From: Dehalococcoidia bacterium
Lineage (GTDB): Bacteria > Chloroflexota > Dehalococcoidia > GIF9 > UBA5629
Reading direction: 5' to 3'
Assembly (NCBI GenBank): GCA_012961565.1
Contig: DTZC01000212.1
Location: 1-17,100 of the forward strand
Length of the DNA stretch: 17,100 bases
This document shows positions 5,998 through 14,293 of this stretch, piece after piece. A model generated the notes under the pieces. That model did no database searches. It was not told the DNA's origin and saw only the letters and a list, made by a program, of their open reading frames with translations. A program made the position numbers and the translations under genes. Position 1 is the stretch's first letter. Each line of letters starts with the position of its first letter.

Positions 5998-7128
5998 GTG
6001 ATAGCGTTGGTAACTACGCTTGAGAGCTCCGGGATCGACCGCTACAGCAAGGAATTAGCCAAACGGATAAGGGTACCCACGGTCGAGACACGGCGTTACC
6101 TCTCCTTGCACCAGTCCTTTGAGCTCCTGAACAATCTGAGGCAGAGTCCCCATCTAATTCACTTCACCAGTCAGCATTTTGGTAGATATGGTCTGTGTTT
6201 AGGGAAACCATACATAATCACCGTTCATGACCTGGTCAGGCTGTGCTTTCCCTTCGCCAAGGAGACATTCCCCGAGAAAGTGGGCTTAAAGCTCGACATC
6301 CTAGGGATCAAGCGTGCTCGGCACATAGTGGCAGTTTCCAATTGCACTAAGACGGACCTGATACGGTATCTGAGCATACCAGCAGCAAAGATTACCGTAA
6401 TCTACAACGGGGTCGACCGTAATGTATTCAAGCCTGTGATAGGCAGACGGTACGACTTTCCATACCTGCTCTACGTAGGTGCAGAACGACCAAGAAAGAA
6501 CCTTAGCACATTATTGGCAGCATTTTCTCTACTAAAAAGAAGCAACGTCACACCCGACCTAAAGTTGGTGAAGGTGGGCAACGCAGGCAGGACAATCGAG
6601 TTCCGCCGAGCTACACTCCGCGAGATAAAACGCCTGGGGCTGGATAACGATGTGATTTTTGTGGACAACGCCTCAGATGCAGAGCTAGCAATGTACTATT
6701 CCTCGGCTATTGCCCTGGTCATGCCATCTCTCTATGAAGGTTTTGGATTGCCCTTGCTTGAGGCTATGGCTTGTGGCTGCCCGGTGATTGCGGCAGACTC
6801 GTCCTCATTGCCCGAAGTGGCAGGTGACGCTGCCCTTTTCTTCCCACCCCGTGACAGCCTAAGACTAGCGCGGCTAATGCACCGGCTTGCTACCGAACCA
6901 GCCCTCAGGAGCAAACTCATTGGAAAGGGATTTGAAAGGGTGATGCGCTTTTCCTGGGAGAGAGCAGTCCAGGCAACATTATGTCTTTATCAAAAAATAG
7001 AGGCTGAACTTTTCCCCAGAGCACAGCCAGATACAGAAAAACAAGTATCTTGGGGCACAGTCCAACCCGCCATGTCATCAAGTGAACTATCAAAAGTGCC
7101 CAGAGGCAGCCCGCTGGTAAAACGATGA
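5998..7128 (+). CDS. GT4-type (GT-B fold) glycosyltransferase
   Basis: Transfers a sugar from an NDP-sugar donor to an unknown acceptor, probably in cell-surface polysaccharide or glycolipid synthesis. From GTG 5998 it has 376 residues. The C-terminal donor-binding half is typical: LLYVGAERPRKNLSTLL at 157-173, with the Arg/Lys that contact the donor phosphates, then VMPSLYEGFGLPLLEAM at 241-257 containing the E-x7-E pair Glu247/Glu255, and LPEVAGDAALFF at 271-282. The N-terminal half has the acceptor-side segments ITVHDLVRLCFP at 74-85 and HIVAVSNCTKTDLI at 109-122. A GTG at 5989 is in frame but overlaps the AGGAGGT ribosome site (5984-5990), so the GTG seven bases downstream of that site is the likely start. 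Residues after about 341 form a polar, probably disordered tail. No other surface-polysaccharide genes are nearby. Confidence 0.9.
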   Translation: MIALVTTLESSGIDRYSKELAKRIRVPTVETRRYLSLHQSFELLNNLRQSPHLIHFTSQHFGRYGLCLGKPYIITVHDLVRLCFPFAKETFPEKVGLKLDILGIKRARHIVAVSNCTKTDLIRYLSIPAAKITVIYNGVDRNVFKPVIGRRYDFPYLLYVGAERPRKNLSTLLAAFSLLKRSNVTPDLKLVKVGNAGRTIEFRRATLREIKRLGLDNDVIFVDNASDAELAMYYSSAIALVMPSLYEGFGLPLLEAMACGCPVIAADSSSLPEVAGDAALFFPPRDSLRLARLMHRLATEPALRSKLIGKGFERVMRFSWERAVQATLCLYQKIEAELFPRAQPDTEKQVSWGTVQPAMSSSELSKVPRGSPLVKR

Positions 7129-7185
7129 GCGCTACATCCGATCGCTGCGATAGCATAGCCAAACCGACCTGATTGAAAAAATACC

Positions 7186-7686
7186 ATGATAGAAGCTGTT
7201 TGTTTTGATTTAGGAGATACGCTTATCGCTGAAGAAACAGTTAATCACGATAGCTCAGGACAGGCAATTACCGCTAAGGTCCTCGACGGCGCTTTCGAGG
7301 TTCTCAGGAAGCTCACTACTACGGGATACAAAATAGGTCTCATAGCTAATGACGATAATGCTGCTAGTGTCAGGAACATAATAACCAGCACGGGATTGAA
7401 ACGCTACTTCGATGCCATGGCGATTTCCGGCGAGCTGGGTATTGAGAAGCCTGACAGGGAGATCTTTGAAGTGGCATTGAAAGATCTTGGAGTCGAAGCT
7501 GAAAATACAGTCATGGTAGGCAACAGAATTGACACAGATATTGTTGGCGCCAACAGGCTGAGAATGACAAGCGTGTGGTTCAAATGGAATGACCGCTATC
7601 CTGCTTCCATAGATACTGTTGAACAGAAACCCGATTTTATCATACAGAGTCTGCCCCAACTGCTGGATATACTGAACCTCTCATAA
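7186..7686 (+). CDS. HAD-superfamily hydrolase-like protein
   Basis: A small (166-residue) Rossmann-like HAD protein, probably a phosphatase or phosphotransferase of unknown substrate. Motif I is CFDLGDTL, with nucleophile Asp8 in D-L-G-D. Motif III Lys88 is in GIEKPDREIF, and motif IV VGNRIDTDIVGA (111-122) supplies Asp116 and Asp118. Two departures from the usual pattern are visible: motif II reads LIAND, with Ala54 where Ser/Thr is normal, and the first acidic residue of motif IV is Asn113. Activity may therefore be weak or altered. The cap is reduced to a short insertion around 16-35. The gene starts 57 bases after the glycosyltransferase with a poor ribosome site. It converges on cutA. 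Confidence 0.85.
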   Translation: MIEAVCFDLGDTLIAEETVNHDSSGQAITAKVLDGAFEVLRKLTTTGYKIGLIANDDNAASVRNIITSTGLKRYFDAMAISGELGIEKPDREIFEVALKDLGVEAENTVMVGNRIDTDIVGANRLRMTSVWFKWNDRYPASIDTVEQKPDFIIQSLPQLLDILNLS

Positions 7687-7760
7687 ACAGCCAGATTCCT
7701 TTGCACGAGGCTTCAGTGTCAGGACTCACACAGTCATGCCCCCTAGCCGTTGCTACACCC

Positions 7761-8087
7761 TTATCCACTGGTCTCCTCGTCTATCCACCTCAAGTAATCT
7801 TCGTTGCCCCCGACAATAGGCAAGGCGATAATCTCCGGGACTGTATAGCTGTGCATAACCCTAACCAGGTCGATGATTTCCGCCAGCAAAGAGGCTTTGG
7901 TCTTGATAATGAGAACGCTCTCCTGAGCTGAATCCAGCTTGCCCTGCCACCAGAAGGTGGAATCTACCCCCGTCATAACATTTATACAGGCAGCCTTTCT
8001 CTGGCTGAGCACCAGGTCAGCAATTTTACGAGCCTCATCCTTAGTGCTGGTGGTAACTAGAATGACGATGGCGCCAGTCTCTTTCAA
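7761..8087 (-). CDS. cutA: CutA1-like divalent-ion tolerance protein
   Basis: A small (108-residue) ferredoxin-like protein of the CutA1 family, which forms very stable trimers; a role in copper/divalent-ion tolerance is proposed but not well established. Family landmarks are ILVTTSTKDEARKIADLVL at 9-27, KAACINV at 31-37, STFWWQGKLD at 43-52, ESVLIIKT at 56-63, HSYTVPEIIALPI at 79-91 (usually HPY.VPEI) and YLRWI at 98-102. The start is TTG at 8087, overlapping the nadA TGA as TTGA, with GGGAGGAG about 5 bases upstream, so translation is probably coupled to nadA. It is the last gene of the fdhD-nadA-cutA unit and ends 74 bases from the converging HAD gene. Confidence 0.9.
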   Translation of the reverse strand: MKETGAIVILVTTSTKDEARKIADLVLSQRKAACINVMTGVDSTFWWQGKLDSAQESVLIIKTKASLLAEIIDLVRVMHSYTVPEIIALPIVGGNEDYLRWIDEETSG

Positions 8088-9007
8088 TCGCTCCTCCCTA
8101 TTTCTAGCATCCTGTCCACGGCTGCTTTTGCCCGCAAGCGTATCTCTCCTGAGACCTTGACCTCGGGTGTCATTTTCTCTAAAGACCAGAGGATTTTCTC
8201 CAGAGTTATCAGCTTCATATTAGGACACACGGCTTGTTCCGAGGCAGGAATGAACCGCTTGCCGGGATTTTCTTTTTTAAGCCTGTATACTATCCCCAAC
8301 TCTGTGCCGACAATCATTTCCGCAATGTCATCTCTTCGAGCAAATCTTACCATCCCGCTGGTGCTCATTACTTCGTCAGCGAGAGCTATCACGCCAGGCG
8401 TGCATTCAGGATGAACCACCACCTTAGCTCCAGGATACTCCTCCCTGGCTCTAGTAATATGTTCAGGCAATATCCGGGCATGGGTGGGACAAAAACCAGG
8501 CCAGAGAGCCATCTTTCTACCAGTTTTTGTTGAGATGTAGTGTCCCAGATACTGGTCCGGGACAAACAGTATATCGTCCGCACCCAAGCTCTCTATGACC
8601 CTGACCGCATTAGCAGACGTACAGCAGACATCCGACTCCGCTTTAACATCAGCAGTAGAGTTGATGTAACAGACCACTGTAGCCCCTGGGTTCTCTCCCC
8701 TTTTCCTTCGCAACTGTTCGGCAGTTATCATCTCAGCCATTGGACAACCAGCATTCATGTCTGGAAGTAAGACAGTCTTGCCAGGGCAGAGAATAGAAGC
8801 GGTCTCTGCCATAAAATGAACGCCACAGAAGACTATGACATTGGCATCGGTTTTGGCAGCATTCTGGCTCAATTCTAGAGAATCACCGACAAAATCGGCG
8901 ATATCCTGGACTTCGCCCAACTGGTAATTATGGGCGAGTATCACAGCATTTCTTCGCTCCTTAAGGCTCAGGATTCTCTCTGCCAGCTCTTTATCTCTGT
9001 CATTCAT
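8084..9007 (-). CDS. nadA: Quinolinate synthase
   Basis: Condenses iminoaspartate with dihydroxyacetone phosphate to quinolinate in de novo NAD synthesis, using an oxygen-sensitive [4Fe-4S] cluster with one open coordination site. The 307-residue protein is the compact form seen in thermophiles and anaerobes. The three cluster cysteines by spacing are Cys88 (NAGCPMAE), Cys173 (WPGFCPTH) and Cys261 (QAVCPNMK). Other landmarks are ILAHNYQ at 23-29, DFVGDSLELS at 38-47, CYINSTADVKAESDVCCTSANAV at about 113-135 and HPEC at 199-202. ATG 9007 is preceded by GGAGG about 10 bases upstream, inside the fdhD end; the two genes overlap by 8 bases. The partner genes nadB and nadC are not in the window. 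Confidence 0.97.
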   Translation of the reverse strand: MNDRDKELAERILSLKERRNAVILAHNYQLGEVQDIADFVGDSLELSQNAAKTDANVIVFCGVHFMAETASILCPGKTVLLPDMNAGCPMAEMITAEQLRRKRGENPGATVVCYINSTADVKAESDVCCTSANAVRVIESLGADDILFVPDQYLGHYISTKTGRKMALWPGFCPTHARILPEHITRAREEYPGAKVVVHPECTPGVIALADEVMSTSGMVRFARRDDIAEMIVGTELGIVYRLKKENPGKRFIPASEQAVCPNMKLITLEKILWSLEKMTPEVKVSGEIRLRAKAAVDRMLEIGRSD

Positions 9008-10208
9008 CAGCCACTATCCTCCAATCATGCGAATAAACATTCATCGCTCTCCCTCTAGCAAACCCGACGAGAGTCACGCCTAAATCATCAGCCAGCTTAA
9101 CGCCCAAGTCGGTGGGGGCAGCTTTTGAGACAAGTATGGGCACATTTCTCCGCGCCACTTTCAGCAATATCTCAGATGAAACTCTGCCGCTGGTGACCAT
9201 AAGACGATTCTCCGTTATTATATCTTCCAAAAGGCACCGCCCGAATACCTTATCTATCGCATTGTGTCTACCTATGTCCTCACTGAAAACCAAAATCCCT
9301 GCCGTATCACACAGAGCAGCACTGTGAACACCACCTGTATCCTTGAACACCTTCGACTTCTGCATGAAATCCTTCATCAAGCGGGAAACCTGATGTGTCG
9401 AAACTTTTGTTTCAGGTTTGGCGTTGACCTTCGGGATAGTGTGGCACACAGCATCCTTTGCTCCGCTGGAAGCTAGAACAGGTCTAACCGATACATCAAC
9501 AGACCTTACAGTCTCCACCCAAGCTACACCTTCCCCAACACCTACAACCATCTTTCTGATATCATCTTTATCCACAATCAGTGCTTGTGAAAGGAGGTAG
9601 CCTGCAGTCAGGTACTCCAAATCTGCGGGTGAGCAGAGCAAGGTCACAAGTTCCTGACCGTTCAACACTATGGTGAGAGAAAATTCTCTAACCACGGTGT
9701 CGTCAACAGAACTCCTGCCCTGTTGGGTAACCCTCCATATAGAGAGCCGCCTTGTCTTGTCCGCCAAGCTCTTTATCTCTACGCAGTCACCTACTTTAAC
9801 GGTACCACCGCGAATAACCCTGGAAAACACTCCCTCCTTGGGCATAATACACTTGCCTACCTGACGAAAAATAGCACAACCGACATGGCATTCCTTGCCG
9901 ATTTGGGTGATTTCCAAGATGACCTCTTCCCCTACAGAAACACGTGCACCAACCGGCAGTGACATCAGGTCTAATCCTTCGATGGTCAAATTCTCCGCAA
10001 AATCACCGGGGCCAACGTCCAAACCTAAATTTCGCATCTTATCAATACTTTCTATAGCAAGCAGACTCACCTGTCTGTGCGTGCAGCAATCGGCATGTGC
10101 ATCACCAACAAGTCCGAAGTCCTCCCTGAGAAACCCCTCTTCTATGTTCTGTTTTTTTGTCCCCTTCTGGTCACTTCTACAGACCGCGATTATCCTCGCC
10201 ATATTCAC
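9000..10208 (-). CDS. fdhD: MOSC domain-FdhD fusion (formate dehydrogenase sulfurtransferase)
   Basis: A two-domain protein of 402 residues. Residues 1-148 form a MOSC domain (Moco sulfurase C-terminal type), with FGLVGDAHAD near 31-40, GDFAENLT near 68-75 and GKECHVGCAIF at 104-114. Residues about 165-400 form an FdhD domain with LEYLTAGYLLSQ near 197-208, SEDIGRHNAIDKVFG at 309-323, TSGRVSSEIL at 339-348 and FARGRAMNVY at 383-392. FdhD passes sulfur from IscS to the molybdenum/tungsten cofactor of formate dehydrogenase, and MOSC domains also bind sulfur carriers, so the fusion may channel sulfur. The FdhD CxxC loop is degenerate here: ASSGAKDAVC has a single Cys255. Starts are possible at GTG 10208 or ATG 10202; the ATG gives the more usual MARIIAV opening. 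No formate dehydrogenase gene is nearby. Confidence 0.9.
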   Translation of the reverse strand: MNMARIIAVCRSDQKGTKKQNIEEGFLREDFGLVGDAHADCCTHRQVSLLAIESIDKMRNLGLDVGPGDFAENLTIEGLDLMSLPVGARVSVGEEVILEITQIGKECHVGCAIFRQVGKCIMPKEGVFSRVIRGGTVKVGDCVEIKSLADKTRRLSIWRVTQQGRSSVDDTVVREFSLTIVLNGQELVTLLCSPADLEYLTAGYLLSQALIVDKDDIRKMVVGVGEGVAWVETVRSVDVSVRPVLASSGAKDAVCHTIPKVNAKPETKVSTHQVSRLMKDFMQKSKVFKDTGGVHSAALCDTAGILVFSEDIGRHNAIDKVFGRCLLEDIITENRLMVTSGRVSSEILLKVARRNVPILVSKAAPTDLGVKLADDLGVTLVGFARGRAMNVYSHDWRIVADE

Positions 10209-10280
10209 CCGCCATCCAATAACTGGTTCTCTCTAAGAATGTTATGAAAAGCTTTCTCGTTAAAAGACCACGCTGTCTTC

Positions 10281-10309
10281 AGTGTAGCACATTTCTCCAA
10301 AGTGGTGAA
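10281..10309 (-). promoter_or_regulatory. Promoter upstream of fdhD-nadA-cutA
   Basis: Minus strand: TTCACC (10309-10304), a 17-base spacer and TACACT (10286-10281), preceded by the extended -10 dinucleotide TG (TGcTACACT). It would give a leader of about 65-70 bases and lies in the 207-base gap after cysK, suggesting that fdhD-nadA-cutA form their own unit. Confidence 0.45.
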
Positions 10310-10415
10310 AAGGCTTGCCCAAAATGGGACGATCAAGGAATTCTCCCGGTTCATTATTATCGCCCACCCCTACCAAGAAACAAGCCCCCGCTCCCAGGCT
10401 GACGTTATCCTACTG

Positions 10416-11423
10416 TCAAGAAACAGAGCCGAACTGTTCCTCAAACAGCCATGTGCTCAAATACCGCTCGCCCGTATCAGGCAAAATCACCACAATCAAC
10501 TTGTCCTTATTCTCCCGTCTTTTAGCAACCTGGACTGCCGCCCAAGTGGCCGCACCCGAAGATATGCCCGCCAGTATGCCCTCCTCGCTAGCCAGCCTTC
10601 TTGCCATTGTGCCAGCATCATCACTAGTGACTCTAATAACCTCATCAATCAAATCCAGCCTCAGGATTTCAGGGATAAAGCCAGCACCAATGCCCTGAAT
10701 CTTATGCGCTCCGGATTTGCCACCAGAAAGAACAGCAGAGGTAAAGGGCTCAACAGCAACGGCCTTGAACCCGGGCTTTCTCTGCTTTAACACCCCAGTT
10801 ACACCAGTTATAGTGCCACCGGTGCCTATGCCACAAACTAGAATGTCTACCCTACCATCAGTATCAGTCCATATCTCTTCGGCAGTAGTCAGACGATGTA
10901 TCTCAACGTTTGCCATGTTTTTGAACTGCTGGGGCATAAAATAGCTGGGATTGCTGGCTACTAACTCCTCGGCTTTTCTCACCGCACCAGGCATTCCCTC
11001 AACTCCTGGCGTTAACACCAGTTCAGCACCCAAAACAGAAAGGAGTTTTCTCCGTTCCAGAGACATAGTATCGGGCATAGTAAGAATAAGCCTGTACCCT
11101 TTGATAGCGCAGACAAAGGCTAAAGCAATACCAGTATTACCGCTTGTAGGCTCAACAATCACGGTATCTTTACCAATCAGCCCCTTCTCTTCAGCATCCA
11201 CAATCATCGCAACTCCAATCCTATCCTTGACGCTCCCCAGGGGATTGAAAAATTCAAGCTTTGCCACCACCTCAGCTCGCACACCCTCTGTTACACGGTT
11301 GAGCCTGACCAGAGGTGTATTCCCTATCAGTTGAGTACAGTCTCTTGCTACACCACGGACAAGCTTAGGGATCTCCACTGTCCTGTATCGAAGCTTGCCC
11401 ATCTTCCGACTCGTTCCTTCCAT
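10416..11423 (-). CDS. cysK: Cysteine synthase / O-acetylserine sulfhydrylase
   Basis: A PLP enzyme that makes cysteine from O-acetylserine (or a related activated serine) and sulfide. The family pattern is clear: [11 protein letters not shown], then [11 protein letters not shown] with the PLP lysine, [13 protein letters not shown] (phosphate and substrate loop), [10 protein letters not shown], and [10 protein letters not shown] near the C-terminus. From ATG 11423 the protein has 335 residues, somewhat longer than the usual 300-310 because of about 25 extra N-terminal residues. Upstream GTG 11435 is in frame but has no ribosome site of its own; the AGAGGTGAAAGG stretch fits ATG 11423 better, and ATG 11402 is a third option. 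Cystathionine beta-synthase and phosphoserine-using relatives share these motifs, so exact substrate preference is inferred. It fits with the sulfide-using genes at the left of the window. Confidence 0.93.
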   Translation of the reverse strand: MEGTSRKMGKLRYRTVEIPKLVRGVARDCTQLIGNTPLVRLNRVTEGVRAEVVAKLEFFNPLGSVKDRIGVAMIVDAEEKGLIGKDTVIVEPTSGNTGIALAFVCAIKGYRLILTMPDTMSLERRKLLSVLGAELVLTPGVEGMPGAVRKAEELVASNPSYFMPQQFKNMANVEIHRLTTAEEIWTDTDGRVDILVCGIGTGGTITGVTGVLKQRKPGFKAVAVEPFTSAVLSGGKSGAHKIQGIGAGFIPEILRLDLIDEVIRVTSDDAGTMARRLASEEGILAGISSGAATWAAVQVAKRRENKDKLIVVILPDTGERYLSTWLFEEQFGSVS

Positions 11424-11435
11424 TTTACCTTTCAC

Positions 11436-11791
11436 CTCTCAGTTTGATTTTGAAAACACTACTTAGTTTAATCTGGAAGACCTCACACCATCCACATCTG
11501 CAAACGGTCAGCCCACGAGCAACTGAACTTGCTCACAAATACTAAGATGCATTGTTCTGGGCGAATACACCGGAGCAATTCTATTCACCAGTCTATTTCA
11601 TAATGGCCCTATTATAGCCTCTCCAATCTATGTGAACCAGCCCGGCTCCACTAGCTGAATGTAACTATGCCTTTTCGATTCCCCCCATGGAAAAGGCCGA
11701 GCCTTGCTTCACACTATGCCAGACAATATCTACAGTCGAATTTGCATCTGTAACGCTGTTTGCATTATCATACAGACATAGCAGGATGGCA
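11436..11791. other. Gene-free divergent region between cysK and rel
   Basis: About 350 bases with no gene I can support. An in-frame ATG at 11687 extends the rel reading frame upstream by 35 codons, but it lacks a ribosome site and the extension does not look like a RelA/SpoT N-terminus. A minus-strand TATAAT (11616-11611) could serve cysK, though its -35 is poor. TTGCAT (11742-11747) and TATCAT (11766-11771), 18 bases apart, are a weak candidate rel promoter giving a very short leader. Confidence 0.5.
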
Positions 11792-13948
11792 ATGGAGGCT
11801 GATCCCCTTTTCACCAAAATCAAAGAGTACTTGCCCCCTGAGAAAGTAGCTCTGGTCAAGGCAGCATACGAGTTTGCTCTGAATGCCCACCAAGGGCAGG
11901 TGCGAAGGTCTGGTGCCCCCTACTTAGAGCATCCGGTACAGACAGCCATAATGCTGGCTGACCTTCAACTGGATGCTGCCACCCTAGCAGCAGCTCTGCT
12001 CCACGATGTGCCTGAGAACTGTGAAATACCCTTAACTGATATCGAGGCTAAATTCGGTACTGAAATAGCCAAACTTGTCGACGGTACCACAAAATTGAGC
12101 AAGCTCTCATGGCGGAGGGGCGAAGCCAGCAAACGCGAATCTCAGGCTCAAAATCTACGAAAGATGTTGATTGCCATTGCTGAAGACCTGCGAGTGGTCT
12201 TCATAAAGTTAGCCGACAGGCTACATAATATGCACACTCTGGGAGCACTCACCCCCGAAAAGCGACGCAGCATTGCACAAGAGACGCTGGAAATATACGC
12301 TCCACTAGCTCACCGCCTAGGCATCTGGCAGTTAAAATGGCAGTTGGAAGACCTTGCTTTCCGCTACCTAGAGCCCAAGCAATACCATAAAGTGGCTCGG
12401 CTGATAGCCACCCGTCGCGCAGAACGGGAGAGCTTCATAGCAGAAATTACGCAAATACTGAAGCGCGAGCTAGACAAGGCTGGTATAGAGGCAGATATCA
12501 TTGGCAGACCAAAGCACATCTACAGCGTCTACACTAAAATGAATCGATACGCAGCTCAGGGCAAAGACTTCAGCGATATTCATGACCTGCTTGCCATCCG
12601 AGTACTAGTAGATACAATTCCAGACTGCTACAAAGCGCTGGGCGTCATCCACAACTTGTGGCATCCGCTTCCTGAGGAGTTCAATGACTTTATTGCCAAC
12701 CCCAAGGATAATGGTTATCAATCGTTACACACCACCGTATTATGTCAGGGCACAACTCCGCTGGAAATACAAATCAGAACGTATGATATGCACCGGACTG
12801 CTGATTTCGGTATAGCTGCGCACTGGCGCTATAAGGAAGGTGCTGTTCAAGATACCCACTTTGAGGATAAGATAGCCTGGCTACGCCAGCTAATCGAGTG
12901 GCAAAGCGAACTTGGCAGCGAGGAATTTCTGGAATCACTGAAAACCGAGGTCTTCATTGACCAAGTCTTCGTCTATACTCCTAAAGGTGAGATAAAAGCT
13001 TTGCCCAAAGGGGCTACACCACTGGATTTCGCTTACCGTATCCACACCGAGCTTGGTCATCATTGTATAGGCGCTAAGGTAAACGGGAAGCTGGTTCCCC
13101 TAAATTACGAACTCAAGAATAGCGATATTGTAGAGGTCATGACAGCAAAAACAGGCAAGGGACCTAGTTTAGACTGGCTTAACCCCGACCTAGGCTTTGT
13201 CAAGACCTCCCATGCCCGAGAGAAAATCCGTCAGTGGTTCAAGAAACAGGAACGAACACAAAACATAGAACGAGGTAGGCAGATTCTGGATAGGGAATTG
13301 AAGCGGTTGGGTATAACTCTGCCCAACATCGAGGAGACGGCAGACCTCTTCAATTATGAAAATGCTGATGATTTCTTAGCAGCTATTGGCTACGGTGGGA
13401 TTACACCCCATCAATTGGCACTCAAGCTGGCCATGGAACCCGAAGAGATTCCACCGGTAGCCAAAGCACCACCCTCCAGAAAAACAGCTACAGCCGGAAT
13501 TGAAGTCCTGGGGGTGGGGGACCTCCTCACCCGCCTGGCCAGTTGCTGTCAGCCCTTGCCCGGCGACCCTATTATAGGTTATATTACTCGTAGTCATGGC
13601 ATCACCGTACATCGCAAGGACTGTATTAACGTCATAAATGTAGAGGATAAGAGTCGGCTTATCGAAGTAGCCTGGGGAAAGGTGCAGGACGTCTACCCTG
13701 TAGATATCCAGGTTGATGCCTGGGATAGAGTGGGGCTGCTTCGGGACATTACCACAGTTATTGCTGAAGCGAAGGTAAACATAGCTGGCATGAGCACCAC
13801 ATATCAGAACACGGTTACCTCGATATTTGCTACTCTTGAAATCACAGACATGGCACAGTTAACTCAACTACTATCTAAAATTCAAGCTGTGCGCAGCGTC
13901 ATAAACGTTACCCGGAACAATCAGGCGAAGGTCAGCCTTGGCCATTAG
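11792..13948 (+). CDS. rel: Bifunctional-type RelA/SpoT homologue ((p)ppGpp synthetase/hydrolase)
   Basis: Makes and degrades the stringent-response alarmone (p)ppGpp. The 718-residue protein has the full long-RSH layout: HD hydrolase domain at about 20-170 (His47, His71-Asp72, Asp142 as metal ligands), synthetase domain at about 235-350 (IGRPKHIYSVYTKM, DIHDLLAIRV, NPKDNGYQSLHT, EIQIRT, AAHWRYKE), TGS at about 387-450, helical region, zinc-finger domain with Cys585-Cys586 and Cys611, and a C-terminal ACT domain from about 635. Two motifs are unusual: the hydrolase loop reads HDVPEN, where HDVxED is typical, and the synthetase motif is EFND, between the RFKD of bifunctional enzymes and the EFDD of E. 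coli RelA. ATG 11792 is favoured, with AGGA upstream; 11786 is also possible. rpsT follows after 15 bases. Confidence 0.94.
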   Translation: MEADPLFTKIKEYLPPEKVALVKAAYEFALNAHQGQVRRSGAPYLEHPVQTAIMLADLQLDAATLAAALLHDVPENCEIPLTDIEAKFGTEIAKLVDGTTKLSKLSWRRGEASKRESQAQNLRKMLIAIAEDLRVVFIKLADRLHNMHTLGALTPEKRRSIAQETLEIYAPLAHRLGIWQLKWQLEDLAFRYLEPKQYHKVARLIATRRAERESFIAEITQILKRELDKAGIEADIIGRPKHIYSVYTKMNRYAAQGKDFSDIHDLLAIRVLVDTIPDCYKALGVIHNLWHPLPEEFNDFIANPKDNGYQSLHTTVLCQGTTPLEIQIRTYDMHRTADFGIAAHWRYKEGAVQDTHFEDKIAWLRQLIEWQSELGSEEFLESLKTEVFIDQVFVYTPKGEIKALPKGATPLDFAYRIHTELGHHCIGAKVNGKLVPLNYELKNSDIVEVMTAKTGKGPSLDWLNPDLGFVKTSHAREKIRQWFKKQERTQNIERGRQILDRELKRLGITLPNIEETADLFNYENADDFLAAIGYGGITPHQLALKLAMEPEEIPPVAKAPPSRKTATAGIEVLGVGDLLTRLASCCQPLPGDPIIGYITRSHGITVHRKDCINVINVEDKSRLIEVAWGKVQDVYPVDIQVDAWDRVGLLRDITTVIAEAKVNIAGMSTTYQNTVTSIFATLEITDMAQLTQLLSKIQAVRSVINVTRNNQAKVSLGH

Positions 13949-13963
13949 AGAAAGGAGTCAGGA

Positions 13964-14272
13964 TTGCCCAAGACTAAATCAGCACTGAAAGCAGCACGTG
14001 TAGCAGAAAGAAAAAGACTGCGAAATAAGTCGGTCAGGAGTGCTACCAAGACCCTTACAAGCCGAGCGGAGAAGCTTATCGCCAATAAGGACCTGGAGTC
14101 AGCAGAACAAGCCGTACGAGCTGCTATCAGCGCCCTCGATAAAGCTGCCAAAAAGGGAGTCATCCACCCCAACACGGCTGCCAGACGCAAATCACGCTTG
14201 ATGAAAAAATTCAACCAAGCCAGCCTTTCCAACACCGCCGAAAAAGAAATCACCAGCACCGAAGCAACCTAA
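13964..14272 (+). CDS. rpsT: 30S ribosomal protein S20
   Basis: Binds 16S rRNA early in small-subunit assembly. The product is small (102 residues) and strongly basic, with the family opening MPKTKSALKAARVAERKRLRN, the central AAISALDKAAKKGVIHPNTA near 51-70 and RRKSRLMKKFN. It carries about 15 extra, mostly polar residues at the C-terminus compared with the E. coli protein (87 residues). The start is TTG at 13964 with AAGGAG six bases upstream, only 15 bases after rel. The rare start codon may lower expression. It sits between rel and lexA, so ribosome assembly, the stringent response and SOS control may share one transcript. Confidence 0.95.
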   Translation: MPKTKSALKAARVAERKRLRNKSVRSATKTLTSRAEKLIANKDLESAEQAVRAAISALDKAAKKGVIHPNTAARRKSRLMKKFNQASLSNTAEKEITSTEAT

Positions 14273-14293
14273 CGAAACATTCCAGCGTCCGCC

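Noticed and set aside
7125..7172. 15-codon ORF starting in an ATGA overlap with the glycosyltransferase stop
   Set aside because: There is no ribosome site upstream, it is very short and its composition gives no support.
7696..7760. Intrinsic terminator between the HAD gene and cutA
   Set aside because: Only a short imperfect GTGT/ACAC hairpin is visible, with no T-run on either strand.
10340..10415. Intrinsic terminator after cysK
   Set aside because: A four-base AGCC/GGCT stem followed by a broken T-rich stretch is too weak to claim.
11687..11791. Upstream extension of rel to ATG 11687
   Set aside because: The added 35 residues do not resemble an RSH N-terminus and there is no ribosome site; the normal opening begins at 11792 (or 11786).
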